From Macquaria australasica (Eukaryota; Chordata; Actinopteri; Centrarchiformes; Percichthyidae), in the NCBI GenBank assembly GCA_005408345.1, contig SEMN01000092.1, forward strand, positions 434,001 through 498,000: a DNA stretch of 64,000 bases. The letters are read 5' to 3'. Position numbers and translations under genes: made by a program. Positions 39,324 to 50,925 of the stretch are shown here, piece by piece; within the stretch, counting starts at the first letter, position 1; the number at the start of each line of letters is the position of its first letter. The notes under the pieces are model-generated. The model had not been told where the DNA came from and searched no databases. It saw only the letters and a list, made by a program, of their open reading frames with translations.

Positions 39324-39335
39324 TTTAGCGCCAAG
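39324..39335 (-). promoter_or_regulatory. E2F-like site just upstream of pole2
   Basis: On the minus strand this reads CTTGGCGCTAAA, close to the E2F consensus (TTTSSCGC). It lies 24-35 bases before the pole2 ATG. S-phase expression through E2F is well known for replication genes, so the position makes sense, but a single motif match is weak evidence. Confidence 0.4.
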
Positions 39336-39358
39336 TCTTGAGTTGGACAGTAGCAACC

Positions 39359-42300
39359 ATGGACGTTGCTCGCAAAATAAAGACAAAAGTGTCCGGTGGC
39401 TTCAAGATGCGGGGACTTCTACTACGACCGTATGTATTTTAATAGTGGTTAAACGTTGTGAAAACGTTTTTTGCTAATGTTGTAACGTTGCTGCCATTCG
39501 TGCAGGGAGGGAAAAAAGAAATTAAACAACAATAACGTGACCCAGGCTGTGATTTTGTGGTAGATTTTCATGTTTTCAAAATTAATAATAATAATTATTA
39601 TTATAATTGTATCAATAGAGCTGTTTTCAGGGTGCTCAAACACACTTTACATGAGTTAAAAACACTCATCACATACACTTGCGGTGCTTTAACTGACACT
39701 AGTGTCCTTAAGTGCTCCAGCTTCAACTGCAACTCTTGTATAATATCTAACAAGCAAATAATTAACATTTTAAAACAAGTTTTAAAAGTTTCCAGTGAGA
39801 TTTTTCACTTGAAGCAGGCACACATACATTTTCTTGAGGAAATGTAGCTTTTTCTAGTTTTCTACCAGCAGTCAAAGGAAGAAACAACAATAACGTATGC
39901 TTTTCTTATTGTTGTTTTGTGCTCCAGTGAAGCCAGCAGATACCTTGTGGAGGTGCTGGAGTCTGTCAGTCCTTCTGAACTGGATGATGTTATTGAAAGG
40001 GTCCTGGATGCAGTGGAAAAGCAACCATGTAAGGACAGTACTACCAGTCTCTACAGATCACAGTGTGTTTAGTGCTGCATGCGGCATTTAATGTGTAATG
40101 TGTTTCCCAACAGTGTCCTCTAGTATGATAGAGCTTTCTGTGGTGGAGTGTGCGGTACAGGATTGCACTCAGTCTTGTGACGAAGTCATGTAAGTGTGTT
40201 TTTTGTTTTTTGTTTTTTTTTTGTTTTATTAACGAATGACTCATTTAGTCTATAAAATGTTTACAGTATTGACAGATGCTCTTCACAAGATATTGGAACT
40301 TCCAGCTATTCACGTTTGTAATAATATGCTCAGCAGATATGTTGTAATTGTATTAATAAATGACTAAAATGATAAATTGATTTTTTAGAATTTGAGGAGA
40401 TTCATTTTCTGTCAGTTCACCAGGCCATTGCCATAATAGTTTGAAGGTGCACCCAAGTTAATCCTTTGAGTTGAATATATATTTTTATCATGATACAAGT
40501 TATTTAGTGAAATATGAAACGGTAATACTCACTAATATCCATTAGGCCTTTTTAAAACAAACCTAAAAGTTGGAACATGTAGAAGTTGGCATTCATTGGT
40601 ATAATAGCAGCTGCATTATAAAGAGTGTGGATAAGAAACTAAGACTAACTGTCATCCACCTTAATGTGTACGGTAGGTTATTCAGTCACAGACTTGCTAT
40701 ATTGTAATAATGCAGTAATTACACTACAAACTACATTTTGCCATTTTATAGCTTTTCAACCTACGAGTAGATGAAGCAGTGTTATCAGCTTTGTTGTCCT
40801 GTAGAAAATCTTACTAATAACAGTTTAACTCTCTTCCAGAGATAATGTTTTCAACATCATTGGAGCTTTTGATGTGCCCAGATACATTTACAGTGTGGAG
40901 CGGAAGAAATTTGTACCGTGAGTAAAGGGACAGTTTTTTATCTCCTTTGTGTTTTTGCTGACCTAGTTTATACACTTGCATGTACTGCAGACCTTGCGTT
41001 CTACTGTTGCTTGCAGGCAAAGTTTTAAAGTTGTTTTCATCTTGGCTTTTTCATTCAGCATTAGTATGACGAGCCATCAAGCCCCCAGTCTGTGTGGTTT
41101 GGCCAAAGACAAAGCTGAACTCTTCAGGGAGCGTTACACCATCTTACAACAGGTCAGTGAGCTCTGTTCATTATCCAGACTGGGGAACTGACCCACTCTC
41201 TTTGCTGCTATTTCCAGTATGTGTAGTTTGCATGTTGTATTTATACAGACATGGTTTTTTGTAGCGTACACATCGGCATGAGCTCTTCACCCCACCTGCA
41301 ATAGGAGCTGCTGTTGAAGAGGGTCAAAACAAATTTCAGGTAACAAATCTTAAACCACTGTAATGATCACCATGTTAAGTACCTGTTTAAAAAAAAAAAG
41401 AATGTCCTTGAGACATTACACTCATCAGTATTGGGCTGCTTTAATAGTTGGAGATTAGAGAAATTAAAACACATCTTACTGTTTTGCATTTGTGTGATTT
41501 GTCTTTTGTAGCTCAAGACCATTGAAGCGCTGCTTGGTAGCACAGCTAAACTGGGAGAGGTGATTGTACTAGGGATGGTCACACAACTGAAAGAAGTGAG
41601 TTAGTGATGAAAAGTTCTTTAAGGTCTGTTTTTCAGTACAATGTATATTTCCATCTACTTTCTGAAACATTTCTTAATTTTTTTTAAAGGGTAAATTTTA
41701 CCTAGAAGACCCGAGTGGAACAGTACAGCTGGACATGTCCAAAGCAATATCCTTTCATATATTCGTTGGAGCTCGTCAACAAAAACGACTTTATATTATA
41801 TAATATTTTGTTGCTTTTAAAATAGATGTATTCCTTGACTGGGTTCTCACCAGTTTCATAATGGCCTGTACACAGAATCCTGCTTTGTACTGGCAGAGGG
41901 TAAGATAACAACTACTACTACAACTGCAAATAGGAAACTGAAAAAAGATTATAACATTAAAGTATTATTACATACGTTATTAGAAGTGATGTTTTGCCCT
42001 TTGTCCTGTAGGTTGGTACGAGGACTCGGTTTTCCACGTCAATGGCTTCGGGTTTCCACCAACAGAGCCGTCATCAGGCACAAGGTCAGTGGATTGGAGG
42101 AAAAGATAAACTTTCATTGCAAGTTAAAGTAGTGAGACATTGACATTGGATATTGAGGTACATTAAGTCTGTAGCTTTTCACATGTTGAAATTACAGCAA
42201 AGATGAAGGAGAATCTAGTGTCACATTGTTGTTATGTAGTGAAAATGTCATTGACTTCATCACTTAAGTAAAGAATATATGGCAGACATCTTTGCCATTG

Positions 42301-45064
42301 TGAACCAGACAGGCACAAACTGACAAACACGATTAACATTTCTCAATAGCAGAGTGTGGAGACTCTTATTACAGTATGATATATTAATTTAAAAATATGA
42401 TGTATTTCAGGTTTAAGTTTAGAATTAAGTTACCTTTTACAGGATACTTAACTCGTAATAATTTAGTTTAGTTTATAAAGGTCACAGCTTCATATGAAAG
42501 AACACTGAGTCAATGACGGGGACCACAGGCACCACTATATTTTGCCTGAATTTTTCAACTTAGTTTTCAGTATCTTTAGATAGGTAGGTAGGTAGGTAGG
42601 TAGGTACTTTATTGATCCCCCAGGGGGAATTTTCTTTGTTACAGCAGCCAATAAAAACACAATATAAATAAAACTATACACACAGTAACATACAATGTGC
42701 AACATAGCAAGGGTAGACACAGAGGTAGACTGTGCAAACAGTTTATTGCAAACTGCAAAGAACCATATAGTATAGTACACAAAAACAAAAACACAGTGTA
42801 ACACAAGACACCAGTAAACAAGTTAAACAGGTTGAGTTGAGGTAGACACCAGTAATCAAGTTAGGGAGAGTGAGTGGATTTGGCCTGGGTGTCACAGCGA
42901 GGCATTGAACAGTCTAACAGCTGCAGGAAGGAAGGACCTCCTGTAGCGCTCCTTGTGGCACCGCAGGTTGATAAGCCTGGAGCTGAAGGTGCTCTGCAAA
43001 TCCACCACCATGGGGTGGAGTGGGTGGGAGACATTGTCCATTATTTCAGGTGAATCCTGCACTATTCTATGAGCTCCACAGATACTCTTCCTGCATCCTC
43101 ACTATGTGATCCTTGCTTTATTGCCAGGGCATACTACGGCAATATGAACTTCTTTGGTGGTCCATCCACCACTTCGGTGAAGGCTTCAGCCAAGCTGAAG
43201 CAGCTTGAGGAGGAGAATGAGGATGCCATGTTTGTAATTGTTTCTGATGTGTGGCTGGACAGTGTTGAAGTGATGGAAAAGCTCAACCTCATGTTCTCAG
43301 GTCTGGTATTGCATCATAGTCGTAGACTTGGCAGGTCAAGAATTGGCACTTTATGAGGCATTAATCCCATTTTGTTTTTTCTTACAGGCTATGCTTCGAT
43401 GCCTCCCACCTGTTTCATTTTGTGTGGTAACTTCTCTTCTGCCCCGTATGGAAAAACACAGCTCAAGTCACTCAAAGGTGAGACTTTTGGGTCCTCGTCA
43501 CTCATAACCTACTGTAGATTTTAAGACCTCTGTGTGTAATATAAGGATAAATAGACAGTATTTCAGAATCTAATTCATTTTTCGCTTTTTAGAGTCATTG
43601 AAGACTCTTGCTGATGCTATATGTGCATACCCCAGCATTCACAGCAGGTAGGATCTGATAGTTATTACTCTAGTCTGCTCTGCTCTATTCTTAATTATTC
43701 AAATTTCAATGTGTTTGATTTAAACATGTTCATCCCATACCTGCAGTAGTCGCTTTGTGTTTGTTCCTGGCCCTGAAGACCCTGGTCCAGGCACCATCCT
43801 GCCAAGGTAAGCCTTCAGAGACATCTGCTTTTTAACAGCATTATGTGAGTTTTGTTCAGTGGTTTGGACAAATGTGGATAAATATGTTTCCCTTAGGCCT
43901 CCCCTGTCAGATCACATCACAGAGGAGTTCAGACAGAGGGTGCCATTTTCCGTGTTCACTACTAACCCATGCAGGTAAAACTTGAGGATTTTATTTAATG
44001 TCAAGATATTTGTTATGTAAAGCAATCAAGGTTTTAAGGTATACAAGGTTTATTTGTAAGCCTTTGAGAAATTGTGACTGGACTTGTGACATTTTGGCAG
44101 TATTTCTATTCTTAGAAACTAAAAGTGACCTGCCATGTTTTCTCTCGTCAGGATCCAGTACTGCAGCCAGGAGATCGTCATTATCAGGGAAGACCTGGTC
44201 AACAAGATGTGCAGGAACTGTGTCCGGTTGCCCAATAACAATCTTGACATTCCAAACCATGTGAGTTTCAGTTTCTCTAAACAAACCTTTATACTTGAGT
44301 GAAAGTCCTCTCATCAAACAGACATACAGTATTATTAGTTGTGTTGTCTGAGGTTTTATTTGCTTTTCTATGTAGTATTTAAAGCTCCCTCAGCAATGAG
44401 TTGTTGCTGCAAAGATGTTGGTAAACCAGTCAATCAGCTGAAAGCTCTACCCAGCCTGGTCTCTTTTATTTTTGTAAGTAAATGATCTTGTCCTTTTCCT
44501 CCTCCTCTCCCCAGTTTGTTAAGACCATCCTATCCCAGGGTCACTTGACTCCACTGCCTCTGTATGTCAGTCCTGTGTTCTGGGCGTACGACTACTCCCT
44601 GCGCGTCTACCCAGTCCCTGATGTCATCGTCTTTGCAGACAAATACGACCCCTTCAGCATCACAAACACAGACTGCCTCTGCGTCAACCCGGTAAGAAAC
44701 ACAAGAAACCTAAGCAAGGGCTCTAAAAACTATCCATTGACAGAAAATGAAAAACAATGTTTTTCCAGCTGGTCTTTAAAAGTTACGTCATGGTCTTGTC
44801 TTGGTGTGGAATCATGTGGTATTTCTCACTAATATAATTTTGTTAATAATTTATTTCTACAGGGTTCATTCCCAAGAAGTGGCTTCACATTTAAGGTGTA
44901 CTACCCATCCAACAGAACTGTTGAGGACAGGTGGGATGTGTTGCTGAGGTTTCACTTCTCTCTCCATGTCATTCACTACAGATCACTGTAGTTTCAACCA
45001 TCACTAATGTTCATATTAATCATTTGTGTTCTTATGTGTTCACAGCAAACTTCAAGGGCTCTAA
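39359..45064 (+). CDS. pole2: DNA polymerase epsilon subunit 2 (19 exons, 528 aa)
   Basis: Exons: 39359-39429, 39928-40028, 40114-40189, 40840-40917, 41059-41152, 41265-41339, 41512-41595, 41690-41746, 41851-41899, 42012-42084, 43128-43300, 43388-43477, 43593-43647, 43747-43806, 43897-43974, 44152-44260, 44515-44691, 44863-44930, 45046-45064. Every junction is in phase and the length matches human POLE2 (527 aa). The protein is the essential non-catalytic B subunit of the leading-strand polymerase and links it to the CMG helicase. Visible parts are the N-terminal helical domain (first ~75 residues), the OB-fold (around FYLEDPSGTVQLD) and the inactive calcineurin-like phosphoesterase domain (FILCGNF, FVFVPGPEDPGP, then VIFADKYDPF near the end). 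The intron after exon 8 is AT-AC, minor-spliceosome type. Intron 10 holds a retroposon tail. Confidence 0.97.
41747..41850 (+). other. pole2: AT-AC U12-type intron of pole2
   Basis: The intron starts ATATCCTTTC, which matches the U12 5' splice site consensus, and ends ttctcAC. A perfect-looking U12 branch site, TTCCTTGAC at 41831-41839, lies 11 bases before the end. The junction joins DMSKA to QFHNGLYTE, the order conserved in human POLE2. No GT-AG alternative keeps that order. The intron is 104 bases long. Splicing needs the minor spliceosome. Confidence 0.93.
42581..42605 (+). repeat. (TAGG)n microsatellite at a retroposon end
   Basis: About six perfect TAGG units directly abut tactttattgatcccccag. 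Read on the minus strand this is a 3' end followed by a CCTA repeat, as found at the ends of many fish LINE copies. Confidence 0.9.
42605..43050 (-). mobile_element. 3' end of a LINE-type retroposon, in pole2 intron 10
   Basis: On the minus strand the block runs through a region containing CTCCACCCCATGGTGGTGGA and CAGCTGTTAGACTGTTCAAT to a tail reading GGGGGATCAATAAAGTA and then (CCTA)n. This tail is typical of 5'-truncated non-LTR retroposons in fish (CR1/L2/Rex-like). No reverse-transcriptase motif is present, so only the 3' part survives. The exact family is not certain. It is antisense to pole2. Confidence 0.6.
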
Positions 45065-45638
45065 AGAAAATCACGGATTTAGAAGTGGATCCACATCAAT
45101 TGTTTTGTACATTGCATGTACATGTATGATAGTAAATGGATTAAAATGGATTAGTAATCAAACCAATGTAGTGTTTTATTTTGTATGTATCTGTATGTAT
45201 GTTCTGTCATGAATAATAAAGGTTTTATTCTTTGTGCTGAACATCCTGACATCTTTATGTATGCACAATAGTCAACCCTAGTTTGAGCAATCTGCCTAGA
45301 AGACAAGCAAGATACACTACAGAGTTTTTGAATGAAATTGCGCTCATCATAGAATGTCAAATCAAGATTTTAATTCCTCATATTTGCAAGCAATGGACTA
45401 TTGCTGTATATAAACTGTTAATAAAAGTGAAAGGGTTAAACAAGTAAAGACTTTTACTTTGAAAGTCACTTGTCAGCGTCGTCTAAAGTTATATTTTTTG
45501 GGACTCCATGAATGACTTAACTGTATGCTTGTTTTATACAGACCTGCAAGGTCTTTAAAACCACCAAGTACAAAATAAAAAGTAGGCATGTGCCGAGGTG
45601 ACGGTATACTCTGTTTTATTCCTTATTCTGACCTTATC
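45065..45638 (+). other. pole2 3' UTR and spacer before klhdc2
   Basis: A polyadenylation signal AATAAA at 45215-45220 lies 151 bases after the pole2 stop and is followed by TTTTATTCTTTGTG, so pole2 probably ends near 45.24 kb. The remaining 400 bases are AT-rich with no feature I can name. Confidence 0.6.
45215..45220 (+). terminator. pole2: pole2 polyadenylation signal
   Basis: Canonical AATAAA, the first one after the stop codon, with a T/GT-rich stretch downstream. Confidence 0.65.
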
Positions 45639-45672
45639 AAGATGGCGGATTTAAGGAGTCGGTAACTTCCGG
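45639..45672 (+). promoter_or_regulatory. YY1 and ETS sites of the klhdc2 promoter
   Basis: AAGATGGCGG (45639-45648) is a textbook YY1 element. ACTTCCGG (45665-45672) is an ETS/GABP site. The pair is typical of the first few dozen bases of TATA-less housekeeping transcripts, so the klhdc2 start site is probably close by. The ATG in the YY1 site opens an eight-codon frame (MADLRSR and stop, 45642-45665) that would be an upstream ORF if transcribed. Confidence 0.55.
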
Positions 45673-46408
45673 TCGTGCCCCCCGAACGCTTGTGATGACC
45701 TCACATAAATGTCGTACTGCTTTTGAAATTTGCAGGAAAAACAAACAACAAAACAACATCTGACAAGGTAAGACAACGACAGGTGCGAATCGGGTTTTAC
45801 ACAGAGCTGCAGTTACATGTAGATGAGCTTCGACACCAACGCGGCCAATGTAATTTAGCGTTTTTAAATTCACAAACGGGTCTGCAGCTAACGACAGTTA
45901 ACTGACGAACAGCTGGTAGGTGCTCGCTAGCTTGGTGGCCAAGTAGTTTAGGGTATTTTAACCAAATATAATAAGTTAACTTGGGCCTTCAGTTAGTCTT
46001 TTCCCTAAGACAAAGGCTCAACTAACGGCTAACGTTCATTTAGTAACCTAAATATTTAAGCTATCAAAGTAGGTCAACATTAATCATGCTGCCAGCTAAC
46101 GCTATCTGGTCCGTTGCTAGTTAAATTCTTGATAACAAAGTGACGTGGACTAAAAAGTTGAAGGTATAAAAGAGTAAAAACTCTACCTTACACAGAGGCA
46201 ACATGCCGACGTTGTGTTTTATTCTCATATAAATGGCTTGGAAATCTCGTCATTTCCTGACATTCAGTGTTTTGAATGTGGGTCGTTTACTGCGATAGCC
46301 TATTTTTAGATTATTGAGGAAAAACTAATCAGTTAATTAAATAATCCTATCGGCACCAACCTAGATGATTTCTCTTTCTTGCCCTGACAGGAGACGAGAG
46401 AGACTGAC
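45673..46408 (+). other. klhdc2: klhdc2 5' UTR exon and first intron
   Basis: A non-coding first exon probably ends at 45767 (CAAG|gtaaga). The coding exon begins after a tttcttgccctgacag acceptor at 46390. The 620-base intron shows repeated gctaac/gttagc words and no other structure. Confidence 0.5.
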
Positions 46409-49400
46409 ATGGCAGAGAGAATGGCAGAGATGGAGGAAGACATTGAAGATCTGCCAGCCAGAGAGGATGACAATGACTCAGACAGAGATGAGGACGACAG
46501 ACTGTTTGCTTGGATGGTAAATGATGATATGGACGAGGACGAGGAAGATGATGATGATGATGAGGAGGAGGAGGACGTGGAGGATGAACAGCCCTTGGAC
46601 ACTGAAGCATCTGAATCGTTTGAGTTGGATACCCCAGCTGAGCGCAGTGGTCATATAGCAGTGGTTGACAGAAACATCATGTATGTGTGGGGTGGATACA
46701 AGGTAAGGAGTTTTTTTAGATGCATGTCCTAAAAACAGCATTCTCATTATGTTTAAGTAACTTTCCCACAGTCTGCATATTTATTTAAATTACATTTTAT
46801 TCCCCCTCTGTGTAAGAATGCTCAAAACCACGGATTCTTTGACTTGTATCTGCCGAGAAATGAGATCTGGACATACAACATGGAGTCAGGAGTATGGTAA
46901 TAGCAGTTACATTTAAGTTGTATAATACCATTGCCATCAGCCCTATATGTATGTCATTTACACATTAAGTAGACAAATAATAAAAATAAAAAAAACCTGA
47001 ATGTTCACAGGACAAAGCATATAGCTGGAGGTAACCTGCACACGTCCATGTCAGGCAGCTGTGGGGTGTGTGTTGATGGAGTCCTCTACCTCTTTGGAGG
47101 TCATCACGCCAGGGGAAACACAAACAGGGTACAGTTTGTGTGTTACATCAAGCAAATTTCCCAACATCTTCTGTTATTTTCAAGTGATTGCATCATGTTT
47201 AAGCATAAGTCCTTGAGGCGGGTCAGCCTGCTGCTGTTTGTGATCATCTTTCGAAACTCCTGTATTCTGTGCTGTGCTTTGCAGATCTACCGCCTGCCCC
47301 TGAGGGCTCCCAGCCTCATTTGGGAGGAAATGAGGGATCTTAAAGGAGTCCCTCCATCCTGCAAGGACAAGCTTGGGTGCTGGGTTCAGAAGAACAGGTG
47401 AGGGATGAATGCGTTTTTTTCCCCCTGGATTTTTATGTTAAGTAAACATTACTGTGCTGGACATGTATTCAAATTGGACTCAGATCCCCAATAGGAAGCT
47501 TCAAGGTCCCAATTCTGTACATTTTCTTTTCCACTTTAATTACATGGCTAATTATGACTTCAGTGAAGACAAGAATCTTTTGACACAAAATATTGATTTA
47601 AATTAGTTTTATTTAAAGAAAAAAACTATTTACAAACCTCCACTAAAACTCAAGTCAATTTTGACTTTCAGCCTGCCGACACAATGATGAAATGTCTTTT
47701 TGCCACAAAGTGTCATTCAACACTCAAGAAACCCAGTTTCAGTTCTTTTATGACATTGAATGTTAAACATCTGGCACTCCTGTTAATTTGGCCATCAAGA
47801 ATTGAGTTTCAGCCATGTGATCATGTTAACCATTGTTTGGGTGGTTAATACACAATAACAGATGCAGAAGAGTAACAGGTTGTTATCTTGGGAGAGATAT
47901 TTTAAGAGAGCTTTGTCTGATATTGTCTCCACAGACTTGTATTTTTTGGGGGCTACGGCTATGCTGCACAAGGACTTCATCAAGGGACTTTTGAATATGA
48001 TGAATCGTCTTCACTTATGGTCTGTAAACAAATCCTCTTCACACACATGTTGCATCTTTTAATCACTCTACAATTTCATTAGTTTAAAAGTATATCTTTC
48101 ATAGCAAGTTATACAAAAAATCTGGAGTGTCTTAATACCTGAAGACACTGTTTTATAACATTTGATTTATGTTTGTTTTTTGCTGCTGCAGTGGGACAGC
48201 CCTGGGAGAGGCTGGAACAACCACATTCATATCCTGGACCTGGAGACGTCTACATGGAGCCAGCCCATCACCACGGTAAACACATGCACAGACAGTTTCA
48301 CCTCACCTTGTTCACCTTAATCATTAACAATTAAAAAAACATGTATGTGCATGTTTTTTTTTTCTTTTCTTTCAGAAGTCCTGTGAATCTTTAGGAATAT
48401 TAGAACAAACACTGAAAAATATTTGACATTATCCATTTTCTCTGGCCTGATGTAGGGGAACACCCCATCGCCTAGAGCAGCTCATGCCTGTGCCACAGTT
48501 GGTAACAGAGGCTATGTGTTTGGCGGACGATACAAGGTAAGGAAAATAAAACAAAGAATTGAAGGTGTGGACGTGTTTAACCTCTTTGTTGTGAATTCCA
48601 GTCATACGGTTGATATTGCCTACCTGTTTAAAAGTATAGTCACAGAATTGCAAATAATGCATTACCTATAAAATGTATAATTTGTGCATCTCTTCTGTTG
48701 TCTAATTCCAACTTCTCCTCTCTCCATCTCCTTTTGGTCCACAGAACTACAGACTAAATGACCTGTACTACATTGACCTGGACACATGGGAGTGGCATGA
48801 AATGTAAGTGTTGTCCTCTTCATTTACATAGGCCTCACTACACAATAATCAGGCAAGATGATGGTTAAACCATCTTAATATCAGGACACCTTTTGCCAAT
48901 GACAGGAGGGGAATGATGCCCAATATTGACCCCGTCATCCTCTAACATGCGACAAAAGTTATCCATAATTTTTCACTGGAACATGCCCACCCTTGAGCGT
49001 TCTCGCAATTGTGTTTTTCTTGCTCTAATGTTCCCCTCTGACCCTCCCTGCCTTGTTGTAGGAGCGTTCCCCAGCAGGGTCCTGTGGGCCGGTCTTGGCA
49101 CTCCTTCACTCCTGTGTCACCAGACCACATCTTCTTATTCGGAGGTTTCACCACAGAGAGAGAGACACTGAGTGAGTCTGACACTTGTTCTGCAGTAGCA
49201 AATAAATCCTAGCCACCTCAAAACGATCGCTGGTCTCAAGAAGGTATCGTCTGTTTTTCAGGCGACTCTTGGCTGTACTATGTGAGCAAAAATGAATGGA
49301 AGCCTTTCAAACACAGTCACACAGAGAGGCCAAGGTAATTATCTCATCTTACTGTGAACGCTAATGATTGTGTGCTTGTAGATTAAGTTTCAGCTAAATG

Positions 49401-49974
49401 ACTTTGGGAAATGACCACTCATTTGGGTGTGTGTTTGTGAAAATGTTAAGCGGACACACTGTATGTAGACGGTTCTTGACATTGTGCTGTGTATTTCTGT
49501 TTCAGGCTGTGGCACACAGCATGCTCCGGTCCTGATGGGGAGGTGTTTGTGTTTGGAGGGTGTGCCAACAACCTGTTGTCTCATCACAGAGCTGTAAGCT
49601 GCAAGTCATATCTTCATATCACATACTTTTTTTACATATATTTAAAGCTTTTCTACTGAATTTGACTTTTTTTTTCTTTTACTTGACAGGCTCACAGCAA
49701 TGAGTTACTGGTTTTCAACGTTCAGCCCAAATCACTAGTTCGGTGAGTGTGTGCCGAAGTTAAGACAATGTGGACATATTTTACACCTGAAACTGAAATG
49801 TTTTCCTTTTTATTATTTTGTGCTCATATTTGCCTGTCCCCACTCTCCAGGTTCTGTATGGAGGCCGTCCTGCAGCACAGGGAGCGTTTGTCTAGTTACT
49901 GGGACTGCTTGCCTAAACACCTCCTGCACAGCCTCAAACAGAGAATGGCACGCGTCAACACACTGGGCTCCTAG
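46409..49974 (+). CDS. klhdc2: Kelch domain-containing protein 2 (13 coding exons, 453 aa)
   Basis: Coding exons: 46409-46702, 46817-46896, 47011-47128, 47285-47397, 47935-48019, 48192-48275, 48456-48536, 48745-48803, 49062-49171, 49262-49334, 49506-49593, 49690-49742, 49851-49974, all in phase. The protein has an acidic N-terminal region, then six kelch blades (YVWGGY, YLFGGH, VFFGGY, YVFGGR, FLFGGF, FVFGGC), then the C-terminal helix LPKHLLHSLKQR. KLHDC2 is the CUL2 receptor that recognises proteins ending in Gly-Gly. Pocket residues known in human are conserved in place: both arginines of GGRYKNYR, the SW of RSWH, and the W of RGWNNH. It ends LGS, keeping the Gly-Ser tail that in human KLHDC2 acts as a self-ligand. 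It is longer than human (406 aa), mainly because of a 19-residue acidic run and neighbouring acidic sequence in the first coding exon. The start was taken as the first ATG of that exon. Confidence 0.95.
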
Positions 49975-50919
49975 GCTAAGAAGTCATCAGTCTAGTCCAG
50001 AGGATTACAGGAGAATATATATATACGAATGGACGGGATGAGTGTCACGCTCAAAGCAGGTAGTCCTATTGGAGCATTAGTTTAATGTGTGTGGACACAA
50101 AATTTCTAAGCAATAGTGAACAGCTGTGGAACTGTTGGAAATGGGTCCTGGCTGGCACACTAAGATTCACAGGTGATCCTCAAAGTTCTTTATTACCTTT
50201 TTCTGTTTATTATCTTGTAGGTTAAACTCTTGCAAAGCCAGTAGAAACTTTAGTGGAGTGGCAGTGAAGGTAATGCAAGTCCTGCACTACTTTTGGGTTA
50301 GTTTTTGTTCAGCTTTCTTTCGTCACTCCCTCTGAAAAGCTAAAATACAATAGCATGGCTTTGTTTCCATAGTCTAAGATAAATGGATCACTAATTCTGA
50401 ACAGGATAAGAAAACTTGATAAAGATAAAAGTTTTTTGTCAGCATTTTGTAACTGCAAGTACAGTGAAGCTATGACAAGTGATTGTGTGTTTAAGATTCC
50501 AGGGAGGTTTTGTTGATTAATGCTAACAAAAAAAAAAAAAAATCTTATCTTTGTTAAACAAAAGGTTTCAGGATTGCACTAGCCAGTGCAGTAGTAGATA
50601 CATGCTCACTTTCAAATATGGACAGAAAACCTCACTCATGTTTCAGCTCTTCAGGAAGACCACTGACAGAAACCCTGTGTATTTTCGCTCTTCTTTATTT
50701 TTATTTTTTTGAGGCTAGTGGGGAAAAAATGTAATTTGGAAAGGGGGCAGGACTTCAGGCTTTGTGTTTTCGCAAACTCCCTTTCCTCTGCATGATTATA
50801 GTACATCCTGTGGGTATACTCAAGAGTTGAGGGCCAGTCACTTGTTGAAATTGTGGTTTTCACTGGTCTTCCTCAAAAACTGAACCAACTCAAAATATGT
50901 GTCTAATGTCTTGAGGCTA

Positions 50920-50925
50920 AATAAA
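50920..50925 (+). terminator. klhdc2: Probable klhdc2 polyadenylation signal
   Basis: AATAAA, followed within 30 bases by a long T-rich run (about 50948-50972), the usual arrangement for a cleavage site. Confidence 0.5.

Larger units (their letters stand above)
38366..39358. promoter_or_regulatory. Head-to-head promoter region of klhdc1 and pole2
   Basis: The two start codons lie 993 bases apart on opposite strands. ETS-type sites occur at 38766-38773 (ACTTCCGG) and twice close to pole2 (gcggaagtg at about 39291-39299 and gcggaagtt at about 39311-39319). There is no TATA box at the pole2 end. Paired ETS sites are typical of housekeeping, bidirectional promoters. A short palindrome (38871-38909) and A/T runs sit in the middle. 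Confidence 0.5.

Noticed and set aside
46333..46610. Serine- and proline-rich frames on the minus strand
   Set aside because: They are antisense to the Asp/Glu triplets of the klhdc2 first coding exon. Complement of GAT/GAG runs gives Ser-rich or Pro/His-rich nonsense.
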